The position numbers were made by a program, and so were the translations under genes. A stretch of DNA of 64,000 nucleotides from assembly GCA_052035735.1 (NCBI GenBank), contig JBPOHI010000024.1:1-64000 (forward strand), given 5' to 3'. Source of the stretch: JAGPDF01 sp052035735 (GTDB lineage: Bacteria > Acidobacteriota > Thermoanaerobaculia > Multivoradales > JAGPDF01). The notes beneath the pieces are model-generated. The model was not told the origin of the DNA. It was given only the letters and a program-made list of their open reading frames with translations, and did not search any database. The number at the start of each line of letters is the position of its first letter. Within the stretch, counting starts at the first letter, position 1. Shown here piece after piece: positions 16,096 through 24,806 of this stretch.

Positions 16096-16535
16096 TGAAG
16101 CGCTACCTCATTCACGAATCGACGCACTTCACGACGAGTCAGGCCTCGGACAGCGGCGTCCCTGGGCACCTCGTCGTCATGAGCCGGAGCGAATGTACGA
16201 CGCTCTCCGGATTCTCGACCGAGCAGGCCGCCGACCTCGTACGTTGCCTGATCCAGGCCGAGACGCTCGTGCAGCAGGTTCTTCGGCCCGAACGAATCTA
16301 CCTTCTGAAGTTCGGCGAAGCGGTGCCGAAGGTCCACTTTCACGTCTTCCCGCGAACCGCCCGGCTGCTGCGCGCCTATCTCAGCCAGGTTGCCGACCAG
16401 GAACCCTACAGTGGCGCGCGCATCATGGACTGGGTGTGGACGCACCGCGAGTCTGTCGGCTTCGCCGACGAGGAGATTCAGTCGTTCGTGGATGCGGCCA
16501 TGGATCACCTGCGTGTCCTTGGTGCATGGCGCTGA
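16092..16535 (+). CDS. HIT-family protein
   Basis: The start overlaps the TPR stop (AATGATG; ATG 16092 or 16095) with GGGAGG upstream; product about 147 residues with no export signal. The core motif reads VPKVHFHVFPR, so two of the three histidines of H-phi-H-phi-H are present and the first is replaced by Lys. The retained central histidine would be the nucleotidylated nucleophile, so activity may persist. HIT proteins hydrolyse or transfer nucleotides from dinucleoside or AMP-linked substrates. Placing a cytoplasmic HIT enzyme in the same transcript as two exported proteins is unusual. Confidence 0.8.
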   Translation: MMKRYLIHESTHFTTSQASDSGVPGHLVVMSRSECTTLSGFSTEQAADLVRCLIQAETLVQQVLRPERIYLLKFGEAVPKVHFHVFPRTARLLRAYLSQVADQEPYSGARIMDWVWTHRESVGFADEEIQSFVDAAMDHLRVLGAWR

Positions 16536-16707
16536 CCCCCGGACAACCAGGCTTCAGGAGCCTCGCGCCGGCGATAGCGTCGGCCGACCGTGAGTCGAGT
16601 CTGGCGAACCGGAGCGGGCCAGAGCTGCAGTAGAGTCCGCCTTCGTCTCTGCGCGCCCCGCCCTGGGAGCCGTTCCCTCGCTCGTCGCGTCCACTCGGGA
16701 GCAACTG

Positions 16708-19242
16708 ATGACCGTCCGTCTGCGCGTCGCCTCCGTCCTTGCCCTGCTCGCTTTCACGGCACCCTTCACGCCGCTTGTCGCTCAGCAGGCAGCACCTACA
16801 GCCAACCCCAAAGTGACCGAATCGATGCTCGGCGCCGAAGGTCGCCGGGCCATGCGCGAAGCCTACTTCGAGTCGCGCCGCAAGAGCGCCGACGAGCGAC
16901 TCGACGTCGCGAAGGCGCGCGCCACAGCGGCCCTCCAGACACGTTCCGCCTCGGCGGCTCTCGGCGGCAGCGGTGATGCGCCGGTCGCCTGGGAGCCGTA
17001 CGGCCCGGCGCCGATTCTGCTCGGGCAGACGCCCACCTCCGAACCGCGCATTCCCAGTGACGTCAGTGGGCGCGTTACGTCGTTGGCGATCGACCCGGTC
17101 AACAATGTGGTCTATCTCGGCGCCGCCCAGGGCGGAGTCTGGCGCACCACCGACGACGGGGCGACCTGGACACCGCTCAGCGATCAACTGCTGTCGACAG
17201 CGGTAGGGGCAGTGGAGGTCGATCCGCCAGCAACTCTCGGCGATCCGGCGACGGTCTATCTCGGCACCGGCGAAGGCAACAGTTCCTGCGACAGCTACGG
17301 CGGCGCCGGCTTCTATCGCTCGACCGACTCCGGCGCAAGCTGGAGCGGGCCGTTCGGTGTGGCGGAGTTGACGAATCGCTCGGTGAACGACATTGCGATC
17401 GATAGCGCCGATCCGACACACCTCTTGTTGACCAGCGCGAGCGGCATCTTTGGCGTCGGTTGCACCGCCGCCGCAACGTTGCCCGATCGCGGAGTCTTCG
17501 AATCGCACGACTCCGGCAGCACGTGGACGAAGCGTTCGCCCGGAAACCACCGGTACTCGAACCTGTTGCAGGATCCGCTGACACCGACGACCTGGTGGGC
17601 GGCCGGCTTTACGAGCGGAGGGAGCATCGATCCGGCGGCCGAGGGTGGCCTGCGCAAGTCGGTCGACAACGGCGACACCTGGACACAGGTCGCAGGAACA
17701 GGCGGTTTGCCGGCGCTCAGCACGGCCTGGGGCCGCGCCTGGATCACCGGCACGACCGACACGGACATCCCCGGTCAGAGCATCCTCTATCTCGCCAACT
17801 CCCAAACGGTCTCCGGTCAGGGCAGAGTCTTCAAGTCCGTCGACAGCGGCGTCAACTGGGTCGAGGTCACCGCAGCGCGCGGCTTTTGCAATGCTCAGTG
17901 CAGCTACGACATGCCGATCTACGTCGAGCCCGGAAACGAGCAGGTCTTCTACACCGGCGGCGCGGGATCGAGCGCCCCGGCAACCGTGCCTTCGCAGTTC
18001 ATGCGCTCCGACGACGGCGGCACCAGCTTCGCGGACAAGGTTCGGAGCGCCGACCTCTCGACGGCACTCCATGCGGACGTGCATGGCATCCTCTCCTGGC
18101 CGGGAACGCCCGCTTCGATCTGGACCGGCAACGACGGCGGCGCCTGGCGCTCTCCCGACCGCGGCAACAACTGGGTGAACGCCAACGGCGACCTTCAGAT
18201 CACGCAGTTCTCCGGGTGCGATCTCCACCCGACGGACCGCAACATCGTCTACGCAGGGTCGCAGGACAACGGCACGGAAGGGCGTGAATCCACGAACACC
18301 TGGAAGCACCTCGACTTCGGCGACGGCGGTTACGCCGAGATCGATCAGAGCCAACCGAACAACCTCGTCCATACCTACTTCAACCAGCGCAACAACCTGA
18401 TCGGCGTCGGGTTCACGACCGCTGGTTTCGCGACGACCATGGGGCTCTACAACGGCTCGTTCGCGCCGACCAACGGCATCTCGATCAGTGACCGGGTTCA
18501 GTTCTACGCCCCGATTCACCTCGACCGCGGCGCGCACTCGACGCTCTACTTCGGAACCAATCGCCTCTGGCGCGCCACCGACTTCTTCGACAACCCGAAC
18601 AGCTTCGTCGCGCTCGACGCGACCCAGGACTTGACCGGCGGCGCCGTCGGAAGCGCGGCGGGCGGTGCGCTCACCGCGATCGAAACGCTGGCGAATCCGG
18701 CCCCAGGCGCCGACGCCCTCGTGATCTACACCGGCGCCAGCACCGGCGTCGTCTTCCGCTCGACCAACGGCGGCACCAGCTGGACCCAGGTCGACGTCGG
18801 CGGCTCGGCTCTCTTCGTCTCCGACATCCTGGTCGATCCGTTCGACTCGAACATCGTCTGGCAGTCGCGCGCCGGTTTCGCTGCGAGCGCCGGCCTGAAT
18901 GTGCGCCGGTCCGGCGATGGCGGCGCGTCCTGGAGTCCCGCCGGAACGGGCATTCCCAACATCCCCGTGAACGCTTTGGCGTTCGACCCGGCGGTTCCCG
19001 GACGGGTGTGGGCCGGCTCCGATGTCGGAGCGTTCTACACCGACGACGACGGAGCGAACTGGACGGCGTTCAACCAGGGCCTGCCGACGACGGCAATCTT
19101 CGATCTCGACTCGGTGCCCTTCACGGACACGCTCATCGCGTGCACGCACGGACGCGGAGTTTTCGTTCTCGACGGCGGCGTGATCTTCGCTGACGGCTAC
19201 GAGAGTACGAACACCGCTGCCTGGAGCACCACCGTACCCTGA
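16708..19242 (+). CDS. Exported BNR/VPS10-like propeller protein with DGYE tail
   Basis: The 844-residue product has a signal peptide (VASVLALLAFTAPFTPLVAQQ) and then repeated sialidase/sortilin-type blades. These show as T-D-D-G-A-T-W-T-P-L, S-T-D-S-G-A-S-W-S, S-V-D-N-G-D-T-W-T, S-V-D-S-G-V-N-W-V, S-T-N-G-G-T-S-W-T and D-D-D-G-A-N-W-T, each the Asp-box S-x-D-x-G-x-x-W. About ten such boxes suggest a double propeller, as in VPS10-like bacterial proteins. No sialidase catalytic triad can be claimed. It ends IFADGYESTNTAAWSTTVP, the tail shared with two neighbouring proteins. GGGAGC precedes the ATG after a leader of roughly 70 bases from a TAGAGT at about 16632. Confidence 0.87.
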   Translation: MTVRLRVASVLALLAFTAPFTPLVAQQAAPTANPKVTESMLGAEGRRAMREAYFESRRKSADERLDVAKARATAALQTRSASAALGGSGDAPVAWEPYGPAPILLGQTPTSEPRIPSDVSGRVTSLAIDPVNNVVYLGAAQGGVWRTTDDGATWTPLSDQLLSTAVGAVEVDPPATLGDPATVYLGTGEGNSSCDSYGGAGFYRSTDSGASWSGPFGVAELTNRSVNDIAIDSADPTHLLLTSASGIFGVGCTAAATLPDRGVFESHDSGSTWTKRSPGNHRYSNLLQDPLTPTTWWAAGFTSGGSIDPAAEGGLRKSVDNGDTWTQVAGTGGLPALSTAWGRAWITGTTDTDIPGQSILYLANSQTVSGQGRVFKSVDSGVNWVEVTAARGFCNAQCSYDMPIYVEPGNEQVFYTGGAGSSAPATVPSQFMRSDDGGTSFADKVRSADLSTALHADVHGILSWPGTPASIWTGNDGGAWRSPDRGNNWVNANGDLQITQFSGCDLHPTDRNIVYAGSQDNGTEGRESTNTWKHLDFGDGGYAEIDQSQPNNLVHTYFNQRNNLIGVGFTTAGFATTMGLYNGSFAPTNGISISDRVQFYAPIHLDRGAHSTLYFGTNRLWRATDFFDNPNSFVALDATQDLTGGAVGSAAGGALTAIETLANPAPGADALVIYTGASTGVVFRSTNGGTSWTQVDVGGSALFVSDILVDPFDSNIVWQSRAGFAASAGLNVRRSGDGGASWSPAGTGIPNIPVNALAFDPAVPGRVWAGSDVGAFYTDDDGANWTAFNQGLPTTAIFDLDSVPFTDTLIACTHGRGVFVLDGGVIFADGYESTNTAAWSTTVP

Positions 19243-19281
19243 AGCGGCTGAGCGACCCCCGCCGCGAGGTGGCCTGCGGCC

Positions 19282-20751
19282 TCAAGTCACGGGCGGACCC
19301 GCGGCTCTCGAGGCGCGCGCTGCAAGACTGCGAACGAGCCCGCTGAAGATCAGGGCGTGCACGGGATAGAGCGCGTACCAGTAGAGCAACCCGGCGAGCC
19401 CTTTCGGGGCGAAGAAGGCGGTCTGCGCCAACACACTCTGGCCTTCGGTCTCGCGCACTTCGAACTGCAGCCAGGCGCGCCCCGGCACCTTCATCTCGGC
19501 GCGCAGGCGCAGCAGCGCCGGCGGCTCGACGGCTTCGACGCGCCAGAAGTCGAGCGCATCGCCGGGACGCAGCTCGACCGGATCGCGGCGGCCGCGGCGC
19601 ATACCGACGCCCCCCACCAGCCGGTCCAGGGCACCGCGCACTCGCCAGGTCCAGTCCATGTAGAGCCAGCCGGTGCGCCCGCCGAGCCGGCTCACCGCAT
19701 CGAAAACGCGCTGCGGACTCGACGCCACGCGAATCTCGCGCCGCTCGAGGATCATCCCTTCGCGGTTCTCCAACCGCACGATCGGCCGATCGCCCTGGCT
19801 CGACGACAGCGCGTCGCTCCAGGTCGTCTCGACTGCGCCGGCGTCGAGCCTCTCCAGGGCGAGCCGCACGGCTTCGCGAAAGCCGAGCGGCTCGATCTCG
19901 GGAAAGAGCCGGCGCGCGAGGGTGTCGCGCACGACGACCTCGTTCTTCAGCCCGAGAACGAGCGGGCGCGCGATCGCCGCCGGAATCGGCGTCACCAGAT
20001 GCACCCACAGCGAAGAGAGCCGCGGCGTCAGGACGGGCACCGGCAGCAGCCAGCGGCGCAGTCCGCGCGCCGTGGCGTACCCTGTCATCATCTCGCCGTA
20101 GGTGACGACATCGGCGCCGCCAATCTCGATCGTCCGGCCGGAGCTTTCGGGCCGGTCGAGCGCGGCGACGAGATAGTCGAGGACATTGCGGATCGCGATC
20201 GGCTGGGTGCGGGTAAAGACCCAGCGCGGGCAGATCATCACCGGCACCCGTTCGGCGAGATAGCGGATCATTTCGAACGACAGGCTCCCCGAGCCGACGA
20301 TGACGCCGGCGCGCAGCTCGGTCACCGGCACACCGGCTTCACCCAGGGCCGCCCCGGTCTCCTGCCGCGAGCGCAGATGGCCGGAGAGCGCGGTTGCCGG
20401 GTCGCCGAGGCCGCCCAGATAGACGATGCGGGTGACTCCCGCGGCGCGCGCCGCCGCGCCGAACGCCGCCGCCGCCTCGCGGTCCCGGCGTGCGAACTCC
20501 TCGCCCGTTCCAAGGCTGTGGATGAGATAGAACGCGGCATCGATGCCGGCGAGGGCGGGAGCGAGCGTGGCGGGTTCCAGCGCGTCACCGGACACCACCT
20601 CGACGCGGTCGCGCCATGGCCGTCCTGCGAGCCGCGCCGGATCCCGCGCCAGACAGCGCACCGCGTGCCCTGCGGCGAGCAGCCTCGGCACGAGGCGCCC
20701 GCCGACATAGCCCGTCGCCCCCGTCACCAGGATCCGCTGCGCGGTCATCAT
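19282..20751 (-). CDS. SDR-type NAD(P)-binding protein with DUF2867
   Basis: From ATG 20751 the product is 489 residues. The N-terminal extended-SDR domain (1-300) starts ILVTGATGYVGGRLVPRLLAAG, a G-x-x-G-x-x-G dinucleotide site, with VVSGDALEP and AAFYLIHSLG following; the usual Y-x-x-x-K is not conserved, as in atypical SDRs. The C-terminal 170 residues match DUF2867 (TGWLYMDWTWRVRGALDRLVGG, DALDFWRVEAVEPPALLRLRAEMKVPGRAWL, then YWYALYPVHALIFSGLVR). The last part has a hydrophobic helix. Reaction unknown; membrane-lipid or cofactor chemistry is often guessed for the family. TACAGT ends seven bases upstream of this ATG, which supports the start. Confidence 0.88.
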   Translation of the reverse strand: MMTAQRILVTGATGYVGGRLVPRLLAAGHAVRCLARDPARLAGRPWRDRVEVVSGDALEPATLAPALAGIDAAFYLIHSLGTGEEFARRDREAAAAFGAAARAAGVTRIVYLGGLGDPATALSGHLRSRQETGAALGEAGVPVTELRAGVIVGSGSLSFEMIRYLAERVPVMICPRWVFTRTQPIAIRNVLDYLVAALDRPESSGRTIEIGGADVVTYGEMMTGYATARGLRRWLLPVPVLTPRLSSLWVHLVTPIPAAIARPLVLGLKNEVVVRDTLARRLFPEIEPLGFREAVRLALERLDAGAVETTWSDALSSSQGDRPIVRLENREGMILERREIRVASSPQRVFDAVSRLGGRTGWLYMDWTWRVRGALDRLVGGVGMRRGRRDPVELRPGDALDFWRVEAVEPPALLRLRAEMKVPGRAWLQFEVRETEGQSVLAQTAFFAPKGLAGLLYWYALYPVHALIFSGLVRSLAARASRAAGPPVT

Positions 20752-20758
20752 GCTGTCC

Positions 20759-20764
20759 ACTGTA
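20759..20764 (-). promoter_or_regulatory. TACAGT -10 element of the SDR gene
   Basis: On the minus strand TACAGT ends seven bases before the ATG at 20751, without a Shine-Dalgarno site, consistent with leaderless expression. Confidence 0.45.
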
Positions 20765-20803
20765 CTCGCTCGGCGGCGATTTGGACGGATCTCGCGCCGC
20801 GGT

Positions 20804-23800
20804 CTACGGCACCGTATTGGACCACAGCGCCGTCGAGCCGAGCTCGAAGCCGTCGGCGAAAATCGTGGTCGGAGGTGGCGGCGAGGAGAAATCGTCGTTA
20901 CGGATCTCCCCCGTGGCGAAGGTGTCGTAGGCGATCCACATGCCGCCGCCGGGGGCGGTGGTGATGCGCACCCAGAGCGCCTCGTCGGCCTCTACGTCGA
21001 TGTCTCCACTCACGACGATCTCGACCGGCAGGGTCTGCGCCGCGGCGCTGGCGGCGAAAGCGAGCGTCCCGGTCGCCGCGGTGAAGTCCTCGCCCGCAAC
21101 CGCCGTGCCGTCGTCGGTGATGTAGGTGACCGTGACCGGATGGTCGGTGGGCGACAGGTGCACGTTCACCGTCAGGAGGTGAGTGCCGGAGTTTCCCTCG
21201 CTGACGAAGGCGTCGTCGATCGTGATGCCGGGGAAGGCCGGACTGTTGTCGAAGATGTAGAGGTCGGAGGCGGCGAGGCCCAGCGTCGCGCCGCCGGTGG
21301 GGGCGGCAAGCGCGAGGGCGCCGTGCTCCGGATCGGGCTCGGGCGCCGGGTCGACGAGAATCGGGATCTTCATCACCTTGACGACCTCCCACGGCGCGAA
21401 GCTCAGCGTCTGGTCGGAATCGACGTAGTCGGAGCCGGCGACCGCCGTGCCGTCGCTGCTGGTGAAAGCGACCGTCACGGTGCCTGCGAGGCCGTGGCTG
21501 CGGGTGACGACGGCGTCGCCGGTCGGGAGGTTCCCTTCGTAGGAGAGCACCGCGTTGCGGTAGAACTGCAACTTCCCGGGATTCGGCCCGCCGACGGCGA
21601 CGCAGGGCGAAAACTCCGAGGTGTTGCCGAGCGGATCGGTGACCGTCGCGGTCAGGAATGGGTCGACGAGCGCCAGCGGAATCACGGTCGCGAGCGTCGC
21701 CTGCCCGCCGCCGCCTGTGGTGACGAGGGTCGAGCCGCGAAACGTTCGCCCCTCCCCGAAGCCCGTCGCGCTGCAGACCGGACTGGAGAAAAACTCGACG
21801 CGATACTCGGTGTTCGGCTCGTTGATCAGGAGACCCTGGATGGTGGTGACTCCGCCGCCGGCGACCGCCGAGGAGATCAACGGGTAGTTCTGGTTGCGGT
21901 TGCCGCCGCCGTCGCCGTCGCCGCCGTCGTTGGGCGCGATCCCCTGTTCGCCGATGTCGATGCCGAGCAGCGCATTGCCGAAGATCGAGTTGCCCGAGAT
22001 TTCGTTACGGTCGCCGTGCTCGACCCACAGGCCGATGAAGCCGTTGTTGGCGATCACGTTGCCTTCGCCGGCCGCCGTGCCTCCGATCTTGTTGCCGGCG
22101 GCGTCGACGACGTAGATCCCCAACTGAACGTTGCCGAGCCCGCCAGCGAGCGCCGGATTGGTACCGATCCAATTGCTCTGGATGACGTTACCGGTCGTCT
22201 CTGCGCCGCTGAGGGTGATCCCCTGATAGGTGAAACCGGCGATGACGTTGCCGGCCCCAGGCGCGCCGATCGTGTTGCCGGGCGAATAGACCTCGATGCC
22301 ACTGCCGGTATCGGCGAGATCGGCCGTCGCGGCGGCGTCGAGGCCGACGATGTTGTTGCGCATCACATTACCGGTCGCTCCCAACTCGAAGGAGATACTG
22401 CGCACGTTGCCGGCGATGACGTTGCCGTCCGCAGCTGCGGGACCGCCGATCTCGCAGTCGGTCTCGCCGTAGCCGCGCAGACCGAAGCCGCCGTTGCCGA
22501 GCGCGGCGGTGCCCGCGGCGTTGGTGCCGACGTAGTTGCCGCGCATGACGATGCCGGATCCGGCGAGCACGACGCCGTGGCTCGAGTTGCCCGAGATCAG
22601 GTTGCGCGCCGCCGCCGAGCCGCCGCCGAGCATGTGGCCGTCGCCATCGAGCACGACCCCGGACTGATTCGGAATCGCCGCGGTGCCGGCGGCGTTGGTG
22701 CCGATCCGGTTGCCCTGAATCGTCGCGCTCGCGCTTTCGGCATCCGCCGCGATGCCATTCGAACCGTTACCGGAGACCAGGTTGCCTTCGCCCGCGGCCA
22801 CGCCGCCGATCGTCACGCCGCTCGCCACCAGCAGGCGGATGCCGCCGTTGACGTTGCCAGCGATCGCCGCGGTGCCGGCGGCATTGGTGCCGATGTAATT
22901 GCCGCGGATGAGGTGGCCGGAGCCGTGGACGCTGATGCCGCCGAGAGTGTTTCCGGAGATGACATTGCGCGCCGCGACAGCGGCGCCGCCGACGACGTGT
23001 GCGCTCCCGCCGAGAGCCACTCCGGCCGCGTTGCCGATCGCGCTGGCGCCGGTGGCGTCGACGCCGATCAGGTTCCCCTGCACGACGACGTTGCTGGTGT
23101 CGCTGTCGAAAGTGACGCCGGTCGAGCCGTTGCCGGAGATCAGATTCCCCTCGCCGGCGGCGCTGCCGCCGATCGTCCCGCCGGTCGCCGTGAGGACGCG
23201 GATGCCCGACCCGGCGTTCGCCATTGCGGCCGTGCCGGCGAGGTTCGTGCCGATGTAGTTGCCCTGGATCTTGCTGCCGGAGCCCCGCAGTACGATGCCG
23301 ATCGAGTTGTTGCCGGAGATGAAATTCCGCTCGCCGAGCGTGTCGCCGCCGCAAACGTGGTTGGTGCCGCCGAGGTCGACGCCGCCGCCGTTCGGTAGCG
23401 CTGCCGTGCCCGCCGCGTTCAGGCCGATGTAGTTCGCCGCCACCAGGCAGCCCGAAGCCGGGCTCTCGAGCGAGATACCGACGGTGGTATTGCCCGAGAT
23501 CACGTTGCGGGTCGTGGCGTCGGCGCCGCCGATGGTGCAGTTGCTGCCGAAGACCCGCAGCCCAATGGTCTGACCCGCGAGCGCCGCGGTGCCGGCAGCG
23601 TTGGTGCCGATGTAGTTGCCGAAGACCGTCACGCCGATCGCGGTGTTGCCGAGGACGACGCCATTGAAACCGTTGCCGGAGATGACATTGCGGCCGGCCG
23701 AGAATGTGCTGCCGATGGTATGCCCCCCGGTCAGCGCCCGTATCCCGCCGCCGGCGTTGCCCAGGCCAGCAGCTCCGGTCGCATCGACGCCGATGTTGTT

Positions 23801-24625
23801 GCCGTGGATCGTCCAGTTCGCCGAGCTGTTGTCGAGGTCGATCCCGAGGCCGCCGTTGCCGGCGATCGTGTTTCCCTGGCCGGCGATCGCCCCGCCGACG
23901 ATGACGCCGTTGCCGCCGGTGCCGTAGATGCCGTTGCCATCGTTGGGCACCGAAACGGTGCCGGCGGCGTTGGTGCCGATGCGGTTGGCCCGGATCGTCA
24001 GGTTGTTGGCCCCCGCCTGCGCCAGGATGCCGCGCTCGCCGTTGCCCGAGATGACGTTGCCGACGGTGGCGTTGCCGATCACGCCGTTCGCCCCGGAGAC
24101 GCGGATTCCCGACAGCCCGTTGCCGGCGTCCGTCGTGCCGTCGAGCGCCACGCCGACGTAAGACCGCGTGACCACCGTCGTGGCGCTCAGGATCTCGACG
24201 CCGTGGCCGGGAAAGCCGGTGATCGCGAGCGCCGAGACGCTCGACGACGCGGCGCCGGAGGCGAAGGTAAGCCCGCTGCCGGAGGCGAGCCCCGCGCCGT
24301 CGATCCGGACGACCGGCGCGCTCACCCAGCCCGGGGCGGAGGTGCCATTGAGCGCCAGAGGGCCGCTCACCGTTGGCAGCGCAGTACCGGTGATCGAGTA
24401 GGTGCCGGCGACGCCGAAGGTGATCGTGTCGGAGCCGGCGGCGGCATTCGCAGCGGCAAGCGCTTCGCGCAGCGAGCAGTCGGCATTGCAGACTCCGTCG
24501 TCCGTGTCGGCGAGCTTGGACACCGCAAAAGTCGCCGCCGGCACGGGCGAGACCCAGGCCAGCGAAGCGAACAGCACCGCCGAAATGCAGATCGCGGCAG
24601 TCTTGTAGCGGGTGGAAAGAGGCAT
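20804..24625 (-). CDS. Exported CSLREA beta-helix / Calx-beta protein with DGFE tail
   Basis: ATG 24625 is preceded by AGGAG; product 1273 residues. After a signal peptide (AAICISAVLFASLAWVSPVPA) comes the CSLREA module (VSKLADTDDGVCNADCSLREALAAAN, interrupted here as a run: C-N-A-D-C-S-L-R-E-A-L). A right-handed parallel beta-helix follows, with about twelve repeats of N-x-I-G-T-N-A-A-G-T-A-A-x-x-N alternating with N-x-I-S-G-N. Two Calx-beta-like units occupy the last third (DGTAVAGSDYV and DGTAVAGEDFT). The protein ends IFADGFELGSTALWSNTVP. Role is probably surface adhesion or polysaccharide binding; no catalytic site is evident. Confidence 0.87.
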   Translation of the reverse strand: MPLSTRYKTAAICISAVLFASLAWVSPVPAATFAVSKLADTDDGVCNADCSLREALAAANAAAGSDTITFGVAGTYSITGTALPTVSGPLALNGTSAPGWVSAPVVRIDGAGLASGSGLTFASGAASSSVSALAITGFPGHGVEILSATTVVTRSYVGVALDGTTDAGNGLSGIRVSGANGVIGNATVGNVISGNGERGILAQAGANNLTIRANRIGTNAAGTVSVPNDGNGIYGTGGNGVIVGGAIAGQGNTIAGNGGLGIDLDNSSANWTIHGNNIGVDATGAAGLGNAGGGIRALTGGHTIGSTFSAGRNVISGNGFNGVVLGNTAIGVTVFGNYIGTNAAGTAALAGQTIGLRVFGSNCTIGGADATTRNVISGNTTVGISLESPASGCLVAANYIGLNAAGTAALPNGGGVDLGGTNHVCGGDTLGERNFISGNNSIGIVLRGSGSKIQGNYIGTNLAGTAAMANAGSGIRVLTATGGTIGGSAAGEGNLISGNGSTGVTFDSDTSNVVVQGNLIGVDATGASAIGNAAGVALGGSAHVVGGAAVAARNVISGNTLGGISVHGSGHLIRGNYIGTNAAGTAAIAGNVNGGIRLLVASGVTIGGVAAGEGNLVSGNGSNGIAADAESASATIQGNRIGTNAAGTAAIPNQSGVVLDGDGHMLGGGSAAARNLISGNSSHGVVLAGSGIVMRGNYVGTNAAGTAALGNGGFGLRGYGETDCEIGGPAAADGNVIAGNVRSISFELGATGNVMRNNIVGLDAAATADLADTGSGIEVYSPGNTIGAPGAGNVIAGFTYQGITLSGAETTGNVIQSNWIGTNPALAGGLGNVQLGIYVVDAAGNKIGGTAAGEGNVIANNGFIGLWVEHGDRNEISGNSIFGNALLGIDIGEQGIAPNDGGDGDGGGNRNQNYPLISSAVAGGGVTTIQGLLINEPNTEYRVEFFSSPVCSATGFGEGRTFRGSTLVTTGGGGQATLATVIPLALVDPFLTATVTDPLGNTSEFSPCVAVGGPNPGKLQFYRNAVLSYEGNLPTGDAVVTRSHGLAGTVTVAFTSSDGTAVAGSDYVDSDQTLSFAPWEVVKVMKIPILVDPAPEPDPEHGALALAAPTGGATLGLAASDLYIFDNSPAFPGITIDDAFVSEGNSGTHLLTVNVHLSPTDHPVTVTYITDDGTAVAGEDFTAATGTLAFAASAAAQTLPVEIVVSGDIDVEADEALWVRITTAPGGGMWIAYDTFATGEIRNDDFSSPPPPTTIFADGFELGSTALWSNTVP
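21900..24200 (-). repeat. Imperfect tandem repeats coding for beta-helix coils
   Basis: The CSLREA gene holds about twelve imperfect copies of a unit of roughly 200 bases. Each copy carries a block encoding N-x-I-G-T-N-A-A-G-T-A-A and another encoding N-x-I-S-G-N. Conservation is strongest in the first block, where recurrent near-identical stretches such as GCGGCGTTGGTGCCGAT appear on the plus strand. These are protein-coding repeats, not an array element. Confidence 0.65.
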
Positions 24626-24806
24626 CTCGGGCTCCTGGGATCGGGTCGAAAGTACGTTGCCCGCACATCGTAGGCAGCGCACGAGAGCATCGGCCATCGC
24701 ATGGAGATGCGAGAACGCCGGCAGAAAGTGCCAGCACCTCCCGCAGCGAGCTGTGGCATCCTGTGGGGGGCTGGCCGCCGAGGGACTGCGCCAGAGGAGA
24801 TCGCAG

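Noticed and set aside
16423..19149. A 908-codon minus-strand frame opposite the BNR-repeat gene
   Set aside because: Plus strand has a signal peptide, Asp-boxes and the shared C-terminal tail; the antisense frame has no recognisable domain.
20750..23398. An 882-codon open frame on the plus strand opposite the CSLREA gene
   Set aside because: Its composition (long V/D/G/R runs, no signal or domain) mirrors the repeats of the real minus-strand gene. In GC-rich DNA long antisense frames arise from codon bias.
21900..24200. Repeats as a CRISPR or other array
   Set aside because: Period of about 200 bases, imperfect, in frame and within a coding gene; no spacers or cas genes.
24626..24806. Possible TPP riboswitch upstream of the ThiO-like gene
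   Set aside because: The conserved CTGAGA and thi-box patterns are absent; only a short inverted repeat is visible.
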